Source: Wolbachia endosymbiont of Ctenocephalides felis wCfeJ (GTDB lineage: Bacteria > Pseudomonadota > Alphaproteobacteria > Rickettsiales > Anaplasmataceae). Taken from it: a stretch of DNA of 64,000 bases. A model generated the notes under the pieces. That model was given only the letters and a program-made list of their open reading frames with translations, was not told the DNA's origin and did no database searches. Location of the stretch: positions 558,001-622,000 of the forward strand of contig NZ_CP051157.1 of assembly GCF_012277315.1 (NCBI RefSeq). Reading direction: 5' to 3'. This document shows positions 23,418 to 31,553 of the stretch, in pieces. Position 1 is the stretch's first letter. The number at the start of each line of letters is the position of its first letter. The position numbers and the translations under genes were made by a program.

Positions 23418-24390
23418 AAGTTTTATATTAAGCACTGGATCTTACCTGCCAAAAAAAACATTAAGTAATGATGAAATTGCACTAATGGTTGAGACAAGTG
23501 ATGAATGGATTAGACAGAGAACAGGAATAACTCAAAGGCATATAGCAGATGAGGGAGAATTAACATCGGATCTGGCTGTCAACGCGGCGAGGAATGCTAT
23601 AGAAAAAGCTCAAATTTCAGTGGATGAAGTTGGTTTAATCATAGTGGCAACAACAACACCCGACAAAACCTTTCCTAGCTGTGCAGCTATTGTGCAAAAT
23701 AAGCTAAAGTGCAAAAACGCGTTTGCCTTTGATGTGCAAGCAGCATGCTCTGGTTTTATATACGCAGTTACAGTTGCTGATTCGCTTATAAAAGCTAACA
23801 AGAGAATTAAATATGCGCTGGTTATAGGTGCTGAGATAATGTCCAGAATTGTTGATTGGAAAGATAGATCAACTTGCGTACTATTTGGTGACGGTGCAGG
23901 TGCGGTGATAATGAAATCTGCAGCACATTGTAGTGAAATAGCAGAAAATTCCTTAAGGGGTATAATATCAACCAACTTATATTCCGGTAGTAACATAGAC
24001 ATATTATGTACAAGTGGGGGAGTATCCTCAACTGGCAATTCTGGAAAAATATGTATGAATGGAAGAGAAGTATTCAAGCATGCAGTAGAGAAGTTAACAG
24101 CCTCAATAGAAGAAACACTAAGATGCAATAATTTAAAAATTGCTAATATTGATTGGCTGATTCCCCATCAAGCAAACATTCGTATCATTGAAGCTGTAGT
24201 AAAGAAATTAGATTTTCCTATGGAAAAAGTAGCTAATACAGTTGATCAACATGCAAATACTTCAGCAGCGTCGATCCCGCTAGCACTCGATTATGCAATA
24301 CAAGAGTCAAAAATAAAACCAGGAAGCCTGGGACTACTGATTGCAATAGGCGCAGGCCTAACCTGGGGTTCCGTATTGCTACGCTACTGA
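23410..24390 (+). CDS. fabH: 3-oxoacyl-ACP synthase III
   Basis: Condenses acetyl-CoA with malonyl-ACP to start fatty acid synthesis. It has 326 residues and starts with TTG overlapping the plsX stop. The catalytic triad is visible: Cys in VQAACSGFIYA, His in LIPHQANIRI, Asn in QHANTSAASIPLAL. GDGAGAVIM and the C-terminal GAGLTWGSVLLRY are standard. In many alphaproteobacteria ihfA and a merR gene follow; here that pair is at 48.3-48.9 kb. Confidence 0.96.
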   Translation: MNKSFILSTGSYLPKKTLSNDEIALMVETSDEWIRQRTGITQRHIADEGELTSDLAVNAARNAIEKAQISVDEVGLIIVATTTPDKTFPSCAAIVQNKLKCKNAFAFDVQAACSGFIYAVTVADSLIKANKRIKYALVIGAEIMSRIVDWKDRSTCVLFGDGAGAVIMKSAAHCSEIAENSLRGIISTNLYSGSNIDILCTSGGVSSTGNSGKICMNGREVFKHAVEKLTASIEETLRCNNLKIANIDWLIPHQANIRIIEAVVKKLDFPMEKVANTVDQHANTSAASIPLALDYAIQESKIKPGSLGLLIAIGAGLTWGSVLLRY

Positions 24391-24404
24391 CAGCTCCAAC
24401 TTTA

Positions 24405-24773
24405 CTACTTACTACTTTCGATCTTTTCTATTAATTTCTTGACCAAACCTCTCAGTCTCCTACTAGCTTCGTCAAGCTCTTGAATCTGCGAGCTATCTTT
24501 TTTCATGAGCTCCTTATGGTTACCTTTTATGTAATCGACCATTGCCTTCATCTGAGTAATCATCTGATTAATATCCATACTACCCAAACCGGATACTGCA
24601 TCGGGTATAGATCCATCTAACATACCACCAGCCATAAGTTGCTGAGACATCTGCATAAATGGCTTTAGAGTCTGATTAAGTAGCTCAGGATCCTTAGCCA
24701 ATTTTTCTATTTGCTCTTTACAAGTATCCATATACTGTTTCATGAATTCATCTTCTTGTACTTTATCTACCAT
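24405..24773 (-). CDS. Hypothetical helical protein
   Basis: A 122-residue protein with no recognised domain. It is highly helical and charged, with an N-terminal EFMKQYMDTCKEQIEKL, a Met/Gly-rich middle (QMSQQLMAGGMLDGSIPD) and a C-terminal coiled-coil-like SRRLRGLVKKLIEKIE. No signal peptide or transmembrane segment is seen. Its stop lies 14 bp from the end of fabH, convergent. Codon use is like that of its neighbours. Confidence 0.7.
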   Translation of the reverse strand: MVDKVQEDEFMKQYMDTCKEQIEKLAKDPELLNQTLKPFMQMSQQLMAGGMLDGSIPDAVSGLGSMDINQMITQMKAMVDYIKGNHKELMKKDSSQIQELDEASRRLRGLVKKLIEKIESSK

Positions 24774-24896
24774 AATTATACCTATCTGAAAATATGTATC
24801 TTTTATTGTACATTGTTTTTAAATTAAAAACAACACAAAATACCCAGCACAGTAGCATTAATGTTTTATAAAACAACAAAAACGCTGCTTTTCTGT

Positions 24897-26585
24897 TTAT
24901 AAGGGACTACATGCTTTCTCTAACCATCCTTTATCTTTCACGCTATTTTCTAAGTTTTTATAGACAAATTGATGGTAGTTATTTATCCAGTCAATTTCAT
25001 CTTTGGTAAGCATTTTTGTGTCTATTAGTCTTCTATCGTAAGGAATGGAGGTCAATTGTTTAAAGTTTAAAAAGCCATTTTCTTGCTTGTCAACATACAT
25101 CAGATTCTCAATTCTTATTCCATACTTCCCTGGAATGTAATAACCAGGTTCGTTGGAGAGTATCATCCCTGGCATAAGTTTCACTTTATTTCCTTTTGAT
25201 ATTGCCTGTGGCCCTTCGTGTACTGAAAGATAGCTTCCTACTCCATGCCCCGTGCCATGCATGTAATCTATTCCAAATTTCCATAAGTGAACACGTGCCA
25301 AGATATCTAATTCTCCACCAGTAGTGCCAAGAGGGAAGACTGCGCTTGCTACAGCAATGTGAGCTTTGAGTACTATCGTATAGTGGGCTATTTGTTCAGT
25401 AGTTGGGTTGCCAATTGCTACAGTTCTTGTAACATCGGTTGTGCCGTCAAGATATTGGCCACCAGAGTCAATCAAGTATAGTCCATCTTTCTGAACTGCC
25501 TTATTCGTCTGACTACTTGCACGGTAATGAATAATTGCTCCATTTTCATTAAATGCAGAAATTGTTGGAAAACTCGGTTGCTTAAACAAATCCTGCTCTT
25601 TTCTATATTCTAAGAGTTTCTCTTCAGCATTAAGTTCAGTGACTTCATTGCCAATATTATTTTCAAGCCAACATAGAAAATTTGTAACTGCTACTCCATC
25701 TCGAATGTGTGCGTTTATAGCCCCAGTTATTTCAATTTGATTTTTTACTGCTTTATGAATCAAGCAAGGATCCTCTCTTTCAACTACCTGCTTATTTTGT
25801 ATTACAGTCATAATACTCATTGGAGTTGTACTTGGATCTATCATTATCGAATTTAGCTTGCTCAGCGAATTTTCTAATTCACTAACATCAAAAATATTTA
25901 TATGGTTATCTAAATTTGCTTCTATAGTTGAATGTTCTTTGTCGTGAACAAACAAATCAACATCACTGCTTTTATACAATATAGCACGGCCTAATATACA
26001 TGGAGTATATTTAGCATTTTCATTTCTTAAATTTAATAACCATGAAATTGAATTGGGATCAGTCAGAAGTACTACTTCAGCTTCTTTATCTATGCTTTTT
26101 GCTACTCTTTCACATTTATTCTGACTACCTTCACCAGAATATTCAATTGCATGTGTAACTATCGTTTGTTTTCTATAACTACTTTCTTTTTTAATTGAAC
26201 AAGGTACTAATTTACAAATATCTTCATATTTCCTTATCTCTTTTACAGTAAAGTATTGTGGATAATAACTTAGTGAGGTAGTCAATGTTAAGTTTGCTTT
26301 TACCCACTCGCGTGGATCCTCTTCTTGTATATTATATACTTGAAAATTGCCCTGATCGAGCTGATTGCGAGCTTGTGTGATATAGCGTCCATCAGTAAAA
26401 AATGGGCATTTGTTGTTTTTTGTAACAATGAGCAGCCCATTTGTTCCTGTGAAACCACACAGCTTTGTTAGCTCCTCTGAATACTCATTCAAATATCCGT
26501 CCTTGGTATGCAAAATAAATGCATCGACATTTATTTCATGTATAAAAGACCGAAATTCTTCGATTTTTGACAAGGAACATTTCAT
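24897..26585 (-). CDS. pepP: Xaa-Pro aminopeptidase (M24B)
   Basis: Cleaves N-terminal residues before proline. It has 562 residues: two creatinase-like N-terminal domains (about 1-300), then the pita-bread catalytic domain. The dinuclear metal ligands can be seen: Asp in LIDSGGQY and DGTTDVTRTVAIG, His in HGTGHGVGSYLSVHEGP, Glu in SNEPGYY and RIENLMYV. The size matches the long 'aminopeptidase P' branch shared with eukaryotes rather than the 440-residue E. coli type. It is likely cytoplasmic, as no signal peptide is seen. Confidence 0.92.
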   Translation of the reverse strand: MKCSLSKIEEFRSFIHEINVDAFILHTKDGYLNEYSEELTKLCGFTGTNGLLIVTKNNKCPFFTDGRYITQARNQLDQGNFQVYNIQEEDPREWVKANLTLTTSLSYYPQYFTVKEIRKYEDICKLVPCSIKKESSYRKQTIVTHAIEYSGEGSQNKCERVAKSIDKEAEVVLLTDPNSISWLLNLRNENAKYTPCILGRAILYKSSDVDLFVHDKEHSTIEANLDNHINIFDVSELENSLSKLNSIMIDPSTTPMSIMTVIQNKQVVEREDPCLIHKAVKNQIEITGAINAHIRDGVAVTNFLCWLENNIGNEVTELNAEEKLLEYRKEQDLFKQPSFPTISAFNENGAIIHYRASSQTNKAVQKDGLYLIDSGGQYLDGTTDVTRTVAIGNPTTEQIAHYTIVLKAHIAVASAVFPLGTTGGELDILARVHLWKFGIDYMHGTGHGVGSYLSVHEGPQAISKGNKVKLMPGMILSNEPGYYIPGKYGIRIENLMYVDKQENGFLNFKQLTSIPYDRRLIDTKMLTKDEIDWINNYHQFVYKNLENSVKDKGWLEKACSPL

Positions 26586-26732
26586 GGTCTGAAAAAATAT
26601 CAGAAAACTGAGTTTGAAAATACTACAGTATAGTGCTTGTAGTTACAAGTACTATATCGCAAGAATTTAAATTTGTTGATTCGCCTTTGTTGTCATGAGA
26701 CGAATGTCTATACACTTTATTTCACGTTTTTT

Positions 26733-26755
26733 TGCCACTCTGCTGAAAGGATATT
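26733..26755. repeat. Isolated right end of the MITE family
   Basis: GCCACTCTGCTGAAAGGATAT matches the right terminus of the elements ending at 15590 and 38288 with three changes. No partner end is nearby, so it is a solo remnant between hscA and pepP. Confidence 0.45.
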
Positions 26756-28614
26756 TATCTATTTGTCAATTCACACAGCTCTAAGGAAGAGTTTTCTAAT
26801 TTGGCAATAGTATTATTGATTTCACTCAAATCATTTCCTTGTAAAGCTTTTTTTGCGTTTTGCAGTAGATTTTTTAACCTTTGATCAGAGGAAAGACTAT
26901 TATCGCCTTCAATCAAATGTATGAGTTTGTTGCCATTAATTTTAGCTTCTGCAAGGGAACGAGCCTTCATATCTTCATCAAAGTTGTTTATTGACTGGTT
27001 AACCATATCTTGAACATCGGCTTCACTTAGGCCAAAACTTGAATTTATTTCAACTGTCTGCTCGATTCCGGTAGTTTTTTCTCGTGCAGTAACAGTCAAT
27101 ATCCCGTCAACATTAACTGTAAACTCTATCTCAACTCTTGCTGAACCTACAGGCAGTGGCGGTATACCTTTGAGTTCAAATTGCGCTAGAGATTTGTTAT
27201 CTTCTATCATTTCACGTTCCCCCTGACAAACGTGAATTTTCATTGCCGTTTGCCCATCGACGTAAGTTGTAAACTCTTTTGTTTCTGAAACCGGCAATGG
27301 CGTGTTTCTTGGTATGATCTTTTCAACTATTCCTCCCATAGTTTCTATGCCAAGTGATAAAGGCAAAACGTCCAAGAGAATGTTCCTATCTTTTGAGCTT
27401 GAAGTTAAATAATGAGCCTGCAAAGCTGCCCCAATAACAACTGCTTTGTCTGGATCTACATCATTCAGTACCTTATTGCCAAAGAGCTTGACTAGTGATT
27501 CGTGAACTAATGGCACTCTAGTTGCACCACCAACTAAAATTACTCCTTTTATGTCATCAATTCTAAGATCTATATCGTCTATAGTACGAGTGACTATATT
27601 GACAGTCTTACTAACCAAAGGACTTATTGCTTGTTCGAATTCTTCTTTGGTAATTTCGCATTTAAATAATTTGCCGTTGATGTTGAATTCAAAAGTACCT
27701 ACAGTGTTTTCGCTCAGATATTCTTTTACAGTACGTAATTCAATAAGTGATGGCCCTGCCACATAAGTAGCTGACGCTGGAATCCAGTTCTTATTATATA
27801 AATTTTTGGTATGTTCATTTGCAATCAAGTTTTCTGGATCCCAGTGTCTGGGCACTGGGATAACGCTTTCACTTGAACCCACCTGTTCTCTATACTTATC
27901 AAGCACGATTGAGCTTAGCAGATGGTCAAAATCATCACCACCAAGTTTGGTATCACCACCAACTGCAAGAACTTGAAACACTCCTTGGTGTAATTTCAAT
28001 ATTGAAATATCAAATGTCCCGCCACCAAGGTCGTAAACTGCATGTATCCCACTGTTGTTGTTCTTTTCAATCGAGTAAGAAAGTGCGGCGGCTGTTGGCT
28101 CATTGACAAGACGAAGAACTTCTATGCCAGCTAATTTTGCTGCATACTTAGTTGCGTTACGCGCTGAGTCGTCAAAGTAAGCTGGCACAGTAATCACTGC
28201 TTTTTTTACTTCCATCCCCGTAGACTTTTTTACCCTCTCACATAGAGCTTTTAATATCTCAGCAGATATTTCAACAGGAGTGAGATATCTATCCTCTGCA
28301 CATTTTACCCTGATAACTTTTTCACTTTCGTCATCTATTTCAAAATTGATGCCTTCTTTGTGCAAGTCTTTGACACTTTTACCCATTAAACGTTTTATCG
28401 AGTAAATTGCACCTGAGCTCACATCGTAGCCGGTTTTCAATATGTTATTTTCATATGAAAGAGCAGAAGGTAGCAGTTCTCTTCCTTGCTCATCTTTAAA
28501 TATCTCCACGTCGCCAGCTTTATTCACTATAGCAATTAAAGAATTGGTAGTGCCAAGGTCTATACCAAACACTGTTTCATTTGAATTGGGTTCAGAAATT
28601 TGTATTGGCCGCAT
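26755..28614 (-). CDS. hscA: Fe-S assembly Hsp70 chaperone HscA
   Basis: A specialised Hsp70 that, with HscB, releases [2Fe-2S] clusters from IscU. It has 619 residues. The ATPase domain carries FGIDLGTTNSLIA, VPAYFDDSARNATK, VNEPTAAALSY, VYDLGGGTFDIS and ILVGGATRVPLV. The substrate domain and helical lid follow (DVLPLSLGIETMGG onward). Residues about 249-287 contain a segment (SVIPVPRHWDPEN to NWIPASATYV) encoded by palindromic repeats and absent from standard Hsp70s; it lies in the lobe II region, and function may persist because the frame is kept. It is downstream of hscB, overlapping it by 23 bp. Confidence 0.93.
   Translation of the reverse strand: MRPIQISEPNSNETVFGIDLGTTNSLIAIVNKAGDVEIFKDEQGRELLPSALSYENNILKTGYDVSSGAIYSIKRLMGKSVKDLHKEGINFEIDDESEKVIRVKCAEDRYLTPVEISAEILKALCERVKKSTGMEVKKAVITVPAYFDDSARNATKYAAKLAGIEVLRLVNEPTAAALSYSIEKNNNSGIHAVYDLGGGTFDISILKLHQGVFQVLAVGGDTKLGGDDFDHLLSSIVLDKYREQVGSSESVIPVPRHWDPENLIANEHTKNLYNKNWIPASATYVAGPSLIELRTVKEYLSENTVGTFEFNINGKLFKCEITKEEFEQAISPLVSKTVNIVTRTIDDIDLRIDDIKGVILVGGATRVPLVHESLVKLFGNKVLNDVDPDKAVVIGAALQAHYLTSSSKDRNILLDVLPLSLGIETMGGIVEKIIPRNTPLPVSETKEFTTYVDGQTAMKIHVCQGEREMIEDNKSLAQFELKGIPPLPVGSARVEIEFTVNVDGILTVTAREKTTGIEQTVEINSSFGLSEADVQDMVNQSINNFDEDMKARSLAEAKINGNKLIHLIEGDNSLSSDQRLKNLLQNAKKALQGNDLSEINNTIAKLENSSLELCELTNR
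27769..27867. repeat. Palindromic element inserted in frame in hscA
   Basis: The stretch GCTGACGCTGGAATCCAG at one side and TGGATCCCAGTGTCTGGGCA at the other are the two common intergenic palindrome types of this window. Here they lie inside hscA, joined by about 50 bp of AT-rich sequence, and are read through without a stop. They add about 35-40 residues compared with E. coli HscA between FDHLL and the next conserved block. Confidence 0.8.
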
Positions 28615-29050
28615 TTTTCTTCATTTCCTCAAGTGACTTGTATAAATATTTCAATCTCAAAACTTGCATCGCAGCTTCATCAAAATTCTTTATAGCGAAA
28701 GCATTAATTAGATTTTTGGTGCAACTCTTTATTTTTTCATCAATCATCCTACTTGCAAATTGTAGATCATCACAGTCTAGTAAGTACTCTCTTATTTCCA
28801 TTGATTCATTCAATATTTCAGAGCTCAGATGATCCTTTTGGCTTTTTACCCCCAAAAGATCCAGCAAATGCTCGGCACGTTTTAGTGGTGATTTGAGCAC
28901 TTGGTAAGCTTTATTTATATTTTCCATGTTTTTCGACTGCCTTTCATTTATATCAGCTCTGCTGAGCTCAATATATTTTTTCTCTAGCTCATCAAAACTG
29001 ATGTTGAAAGCTGGTTCGATTTCGAACAATGTAAAATAGTTGCTAGACAT
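28592..29050 (-). CDS. hscB: Co-chaperone HscB, J domain lacking HPD
   Basis: J-type co-chaperone that targets IscU to HscA. It has 152 residues from the ATG at 29050; the frame runs to 29149 but the extra part overlaps iscA and is not HscB-like. The start NYFTLFEIEPAFNI and the C-terminal helical domain (HLLDLLGVKSQKDHLSSEIL) match HscB. The helix II-III loop, which should read something like QYHPDKF, is missing: the sequence goes KKYIELSRADINERQSKN straight into NINKAYQVLKSPLKRAE. The HPD tripeptide is the part of a J domain that triggers Hsp70 ATPase activity, so function may be altered. The overlaps with iscA (8 bp) and hscA (23 bp) show one operon. Confidence 0.88.
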   Translation of the reverse strand: MSSNYFTLFEIEPAFNISFDELEKKYIELSRADINERQSKNMENINKAYQVLKSPLKRAEHLLDLLGVKSQKDHLSSEILNESMEIREYLLDCDDLQFASRMIDEKIKSCTKNLINAFAIKNFDEAAMQVLRLKYLYKSLEEMKKNAANTNF

Positions 29051-29447
29051 GAAAACTCTCTCCACAACCACATTTTCCTCTCTCATTAGGGTTTTTGAAA
29101 ACAAAACCAGATGAGAGTTTTTCCTCCACATAATCCATTTCAGAGCCAAGGATAAACATGACAGATTTTGGATCGATCAATACCTTGACTTTTTGGCCAT
29201 CACTGCAGCTTTCTTCAATTACTGACTCTAAAGGACGAATATCATATGCATATTCAATATCATATTTTAAGCCGGAACATCCTTTTTGTTTAATTAGTAC
29301 CCTTATTCCTATTGCTTCTTCTGACTTCCCAAGGTTAGCATGCTGTTTTCGATCCAATAAATACCTTATCCTTTCCACTGCATTTGCAGTGATAGTGATA
29401 AGTTTTTTATCTTTCTTCGCAGCATTTACTCCTTGATATTTACTCAT
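29043..29447 (-). CDS. iscA: A-type Fe-S carrier IscA
   Basis: Carries Fe-S clusters to target proteins. It has 134 residues, slightly longer than usual because of a 15-residue N-terminal extension (MSKYQGVNAAKKDKK). The three conserved Cys are present: KGCSGLKY and GKCGCGESF at the C-terminus. It starts 2 bp after the iscU stop and overlaps hscB by 8 bp. Confidence 0.93.
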   Translation of the reverse strand: MSKYQGVNAAKKDKKLITITANAVERIRYLLDRKQHANLGKSEEAIGIRVLIKQKGCSGLKYDIEYAYDIRPLESVIEESCSDGQKVKVLIDPKSVMFILGSEMDYVEEKLSSGFVFKNPNERGKCGCGESFHV

Positions 29448-29449
29448 AG

Positions 29450-29830
29450 CTATTTTTGTTTATTTTGGTAATCGTGAATAGCAGCTTTTATAGCATCTTC
29501 AGCAAGCACCGAGCAGTGTATCTTCACTGGCGGCAAAGACAATTCTTCTACTATTTGCGTGTTTTTTATCTTTGTTACATCCTCAATGGTTTTTCCTTTG
29601 ATCATCTCTGTGAGCAAAGAGCTCGAAGCGATAGCAGAACCACAACCAAAAGTTTTAAATTTTGCATCTTCGATAACGCCTTTATCATTAACTTTTATTT
29701 GTAGCTTCATCACATCGCCACATGATGGCGCACCAACGAGGCCAGTGCCAACATTTGGATCATTTTTATCCAGAGAGCCAACATTCCTTGGATTTTCATA
29801 ATGATCTAAAATTTTCTCATTATAACTCAT
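29450..29830 (-). CDS. iscU: Fe-S cluster scaffold IscU
   Basis: Scaffold on which [2Fe-2S] clusters are built. It has 126 residues, normal. The ligand Cys residues are in GAPSCGDVM, TFGCGSAIASSS and KIHCSVLAEDA. The HscA recognition motif LPPVK is present just before the third Cys. It is the first visible gene of the Fe-S operon; the cysteine desulfurase gene iscS, usually just upstream, is not here. Upstream lies a large perfect hairpin and the divergent ftsY. Confidence 0.96.
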   Translation of the reverse strand: MSYNEKILDHYENPRNVGSLDKNDPNVGTGLVGAPSCGDVMKLQIKVNDKGVIEDAKFKTFGCGSAIASSSLLTEMIKGKTIEDVTKIKNTQIVEELSLPPVKIHCSVLAEDAIKAAIHDYQNKQK

Positions 29831-29881
29831 AGAACTACCCGTAAACCATTACTTACATTATAACATATTTAGGTTGAAAAT

Positions 29882-29953
29882 TAAAGAAAAATGCACTCGT
29901 AACCGCTATATTTTACTGACACAATATAGCGGTTACGAGTGCATTTTTCTTTA
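29882..29953. terminator. 31-bp perfect inverted repeat between iscU and ftsY
   Basis: The arms at 29882-29912 and 29923-29953 are fully complementary (for example ATGCACTCGTAACCGCTATA in the left arm), with a 10-base loop. Each arm ends in an A/T run, as in bidirectional Rho-independent terminators. It lies between two genes that point away from it, so it does not end either of them; it may end an antisense or former transcript, or be a mobile palindrome. The type given is the closest available. Confidence 0.6.
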
Positions 29954-30021
29954 CAAATGCACGTAGTACATGTCATTCTTTATATCGTAATTAAGTATAT
30001 GATTAAAAAAGGAGTATTCCC

Positions 30022-30933
30022 TTGAGTTTGTTTAGTCACCTTTATAAAGGCTTATTGAAGACTTCTTCGCGCTTTAGCGATGGAGTAAAGAGTATTTTTT
30101 CTGGCAAAAAAAAATTAGATCAGTCGCTTTTAGATGAGCTGGAAGAGCTGCTAATTAGCATGGATATCGGTCATAAAACTTCTAAGTTGATTATCGATAG
30201 ACTTACAAGCATCAAATTTGACAAAGAAGTTGAATATAATGTTATCACACAGCAGTTAATGGGCGAAATAGAATCGATATTAAACCCTGCTGTGCAACCG
30301 CTAATTTTAAACAAAAAACCACATGTAATTATGGTATGCGGAGTGAATGGTAATGGTAAAACCACAACAATAGGCAAGCTCGCGTATAAGTATAAGGAGA
30401 TGGGAAAGTCCGTTATGCTTGTTGCGTGCGACACATTTAGAGCTGCTGCTAGTGAACAGTTAAATATCTGGGCAGAGCGTTCTGGTTGTTCTATTATTAC
30501 TGGAGAGCACGGGGCTGACTCTGCGAGTGTGGCATATAGAGCTGTAAGTCAGGCTATAAAAGATAACGTTGATGTTGTTCTGATTGATACAGCAGGCAGG
30601 CTACAAAATAACGTAAATCTTATGGAGGAGTTATCAAAAATATATAGAACAATAAAGAAATTGGATGGAACTGCTCCTCATGATGTTATTTTAGTTCTCG
30701 ATGCAACCACCGGCCAAAATGCTTATAGCCAACTAGAGGCATTTAGCAAAATGGTGAATGTTACTGGGCTAATCGTAACCAAACTAGATGGTACTGCTAA
30801 GGGTGGGGTAGTGATTGGACTTGCGGAAGCTTATAAGGTGAAGTTACATGCTATAGGAATTGGCGAGGGTATAGAGGATCTTAAGGAGTTTACTAGTAAA
30901 GAATTTGCTGAAGCACTATTTAATTGTGATTAG
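30022..30933 (+). CDS. ftsY: Signal recognition particle receptor FtsY
   Basis: SRP-type GTPase that docks ribosome-nascent chains to the membrane. It has 303 residues: a short N domain (no acidic A domain), then the G domain with GVNGNGKTTTIGKLA, DTFRAAASEQL, IDTAGRLQNN, TKLDGTAKGG and the closing GIGEGIEDLKEF. The TTG start follows AAAGGAG with 8-base spacing. The absence of the A domain is usual in compact alphaproteobacterial FtsY. Confidence 0.95.
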   Translation: MSLFSHLYKGLLKTSSRFSDGVKSIFSGKKKLDQSLLDELEELLISMDIGHKTSKLIIDRLTSIKFDKEVEYNVITQQLMGEIESILNPAVQPLILNKKPHVIMVCGVNGNGKTTTIGKLAYKYKEMGKSVMLVACDTFRAAASEQLNIWAERSGCSIITGEHGADSASVAYRAVSQAIKDNVDVVLIDTAGRLQNNVNLMEELSKIYRTIKKLDGTAPHDVILVLDATTGQNAYSQLEAFSKMVNVTGLIVTKLDGTAKGGVVIGLAEAYKVKLHAIGIGEGIEDLKEFTSKEFAEALFNCD

Positions 30934-30960
30934 ATCTCCTAGTATAATAAACCTTTAGCA

Positions 30961-31410
30961 GCGCATTGAAAAAACCACTTGACATTTCCAAAAAGTCCGC
31001 TTATCATGTGGCTGAAGCTATTTATTTATCTTCAGTCTGTGCAGATAAAATGACAAGAAACTCAATGTATTTGGCGTCTCATGTTTAATTTTTTGCACTA
31101 TGTGCACTTATGTCTTTAATAGACTTTCAAGGTTTTTACCTATATAAGCTAAAATACGCTTGTTAAAGCGTTTAAAACAGTAAAAAACGCCGATTAAAAG
31201 ATAGATAGTGAATAACTAGCTAACAGGGTTTCTTTTGCCTTTTTTCTGCTTAGTAAATTTCTTAACGTTTAAATTTAGATCAGTTGCGGTTTAAAAGCAG
31301 CGAAATTAGACGTTTAGAATAAAAAAACGCCAGTTTATAAAGTTAATATAAATAATTAGCCACCAACGGGGTTTCTTTTGCCTTTTTTCCTCATTCGGTA
31401 AATTTCTTAA
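30961..31410 (+). repeat. 450-bp inverted repeat, copy 1
   Basis: Matches 59839-60288 on the opposite strand over 450 bp with only a few percent difference by eye and the same length. Inside it is a duplicated unit of about 143 bp: GGGTTTCTTTTGCCTTTTTT occurs at 31226 and again at 31369, each followed by a version of GTAAATTTCTTAA. Small hairpins are present (GGCTGAAG/CTTCAGTC near 31010-31036; GCGTTT/AAACGC near 31170-31190). No protein frame of note is present. It contains a promoter near its left end. Confidence 0.9.
30979..31007 (+). promoter_or_regulatory. Sigma70-like promoter inside repeat copy 1
   Basis: TTGACA (30979-30984), exactly 17 bp, then TATCAT (31002-31007). It points into the repeat. 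A predicted start near 31013-31015 is followed at once by a hairpin-forming sequence, which would suit a small RNA. Copy 2 keeps it with TTGACG. Confidence 0.6.
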
Positions 31411-31553
31411 TATTTATAGCTAAAGCAATTTAAGAGCACTATCAATATTTTAAATAATTGCCTTTCAGCTTAATTATACAAGAAGTTTAATAATTAAGCG
31501 TTTTAAACCAACTAGTACTATATTTTTTTCTAGAGGAAAGTTATATTGTAACT

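Larger units (their letters stand above)
30934..31553. other. 620-bp spacer holding repeat copy 1
   Basis: The spacer between ftsY and lysC. 30961-31410 is copy 1 of the inverted 450-bp repeat (listed separately). The remaining 31411-31553 is AT-rich; I see no gene in it, only AGAGGAAAG about 12 bp before the lysC start. Confidence 0.7.

Noticed and set aside
29882-29953. A CRISPR-like or phage attachment repeat at the 31-bp hairpin
   Set aside because: It is one palindrome with a 10-base loop, with no repeated units and no spacers; no second direct copy is seen in the window.
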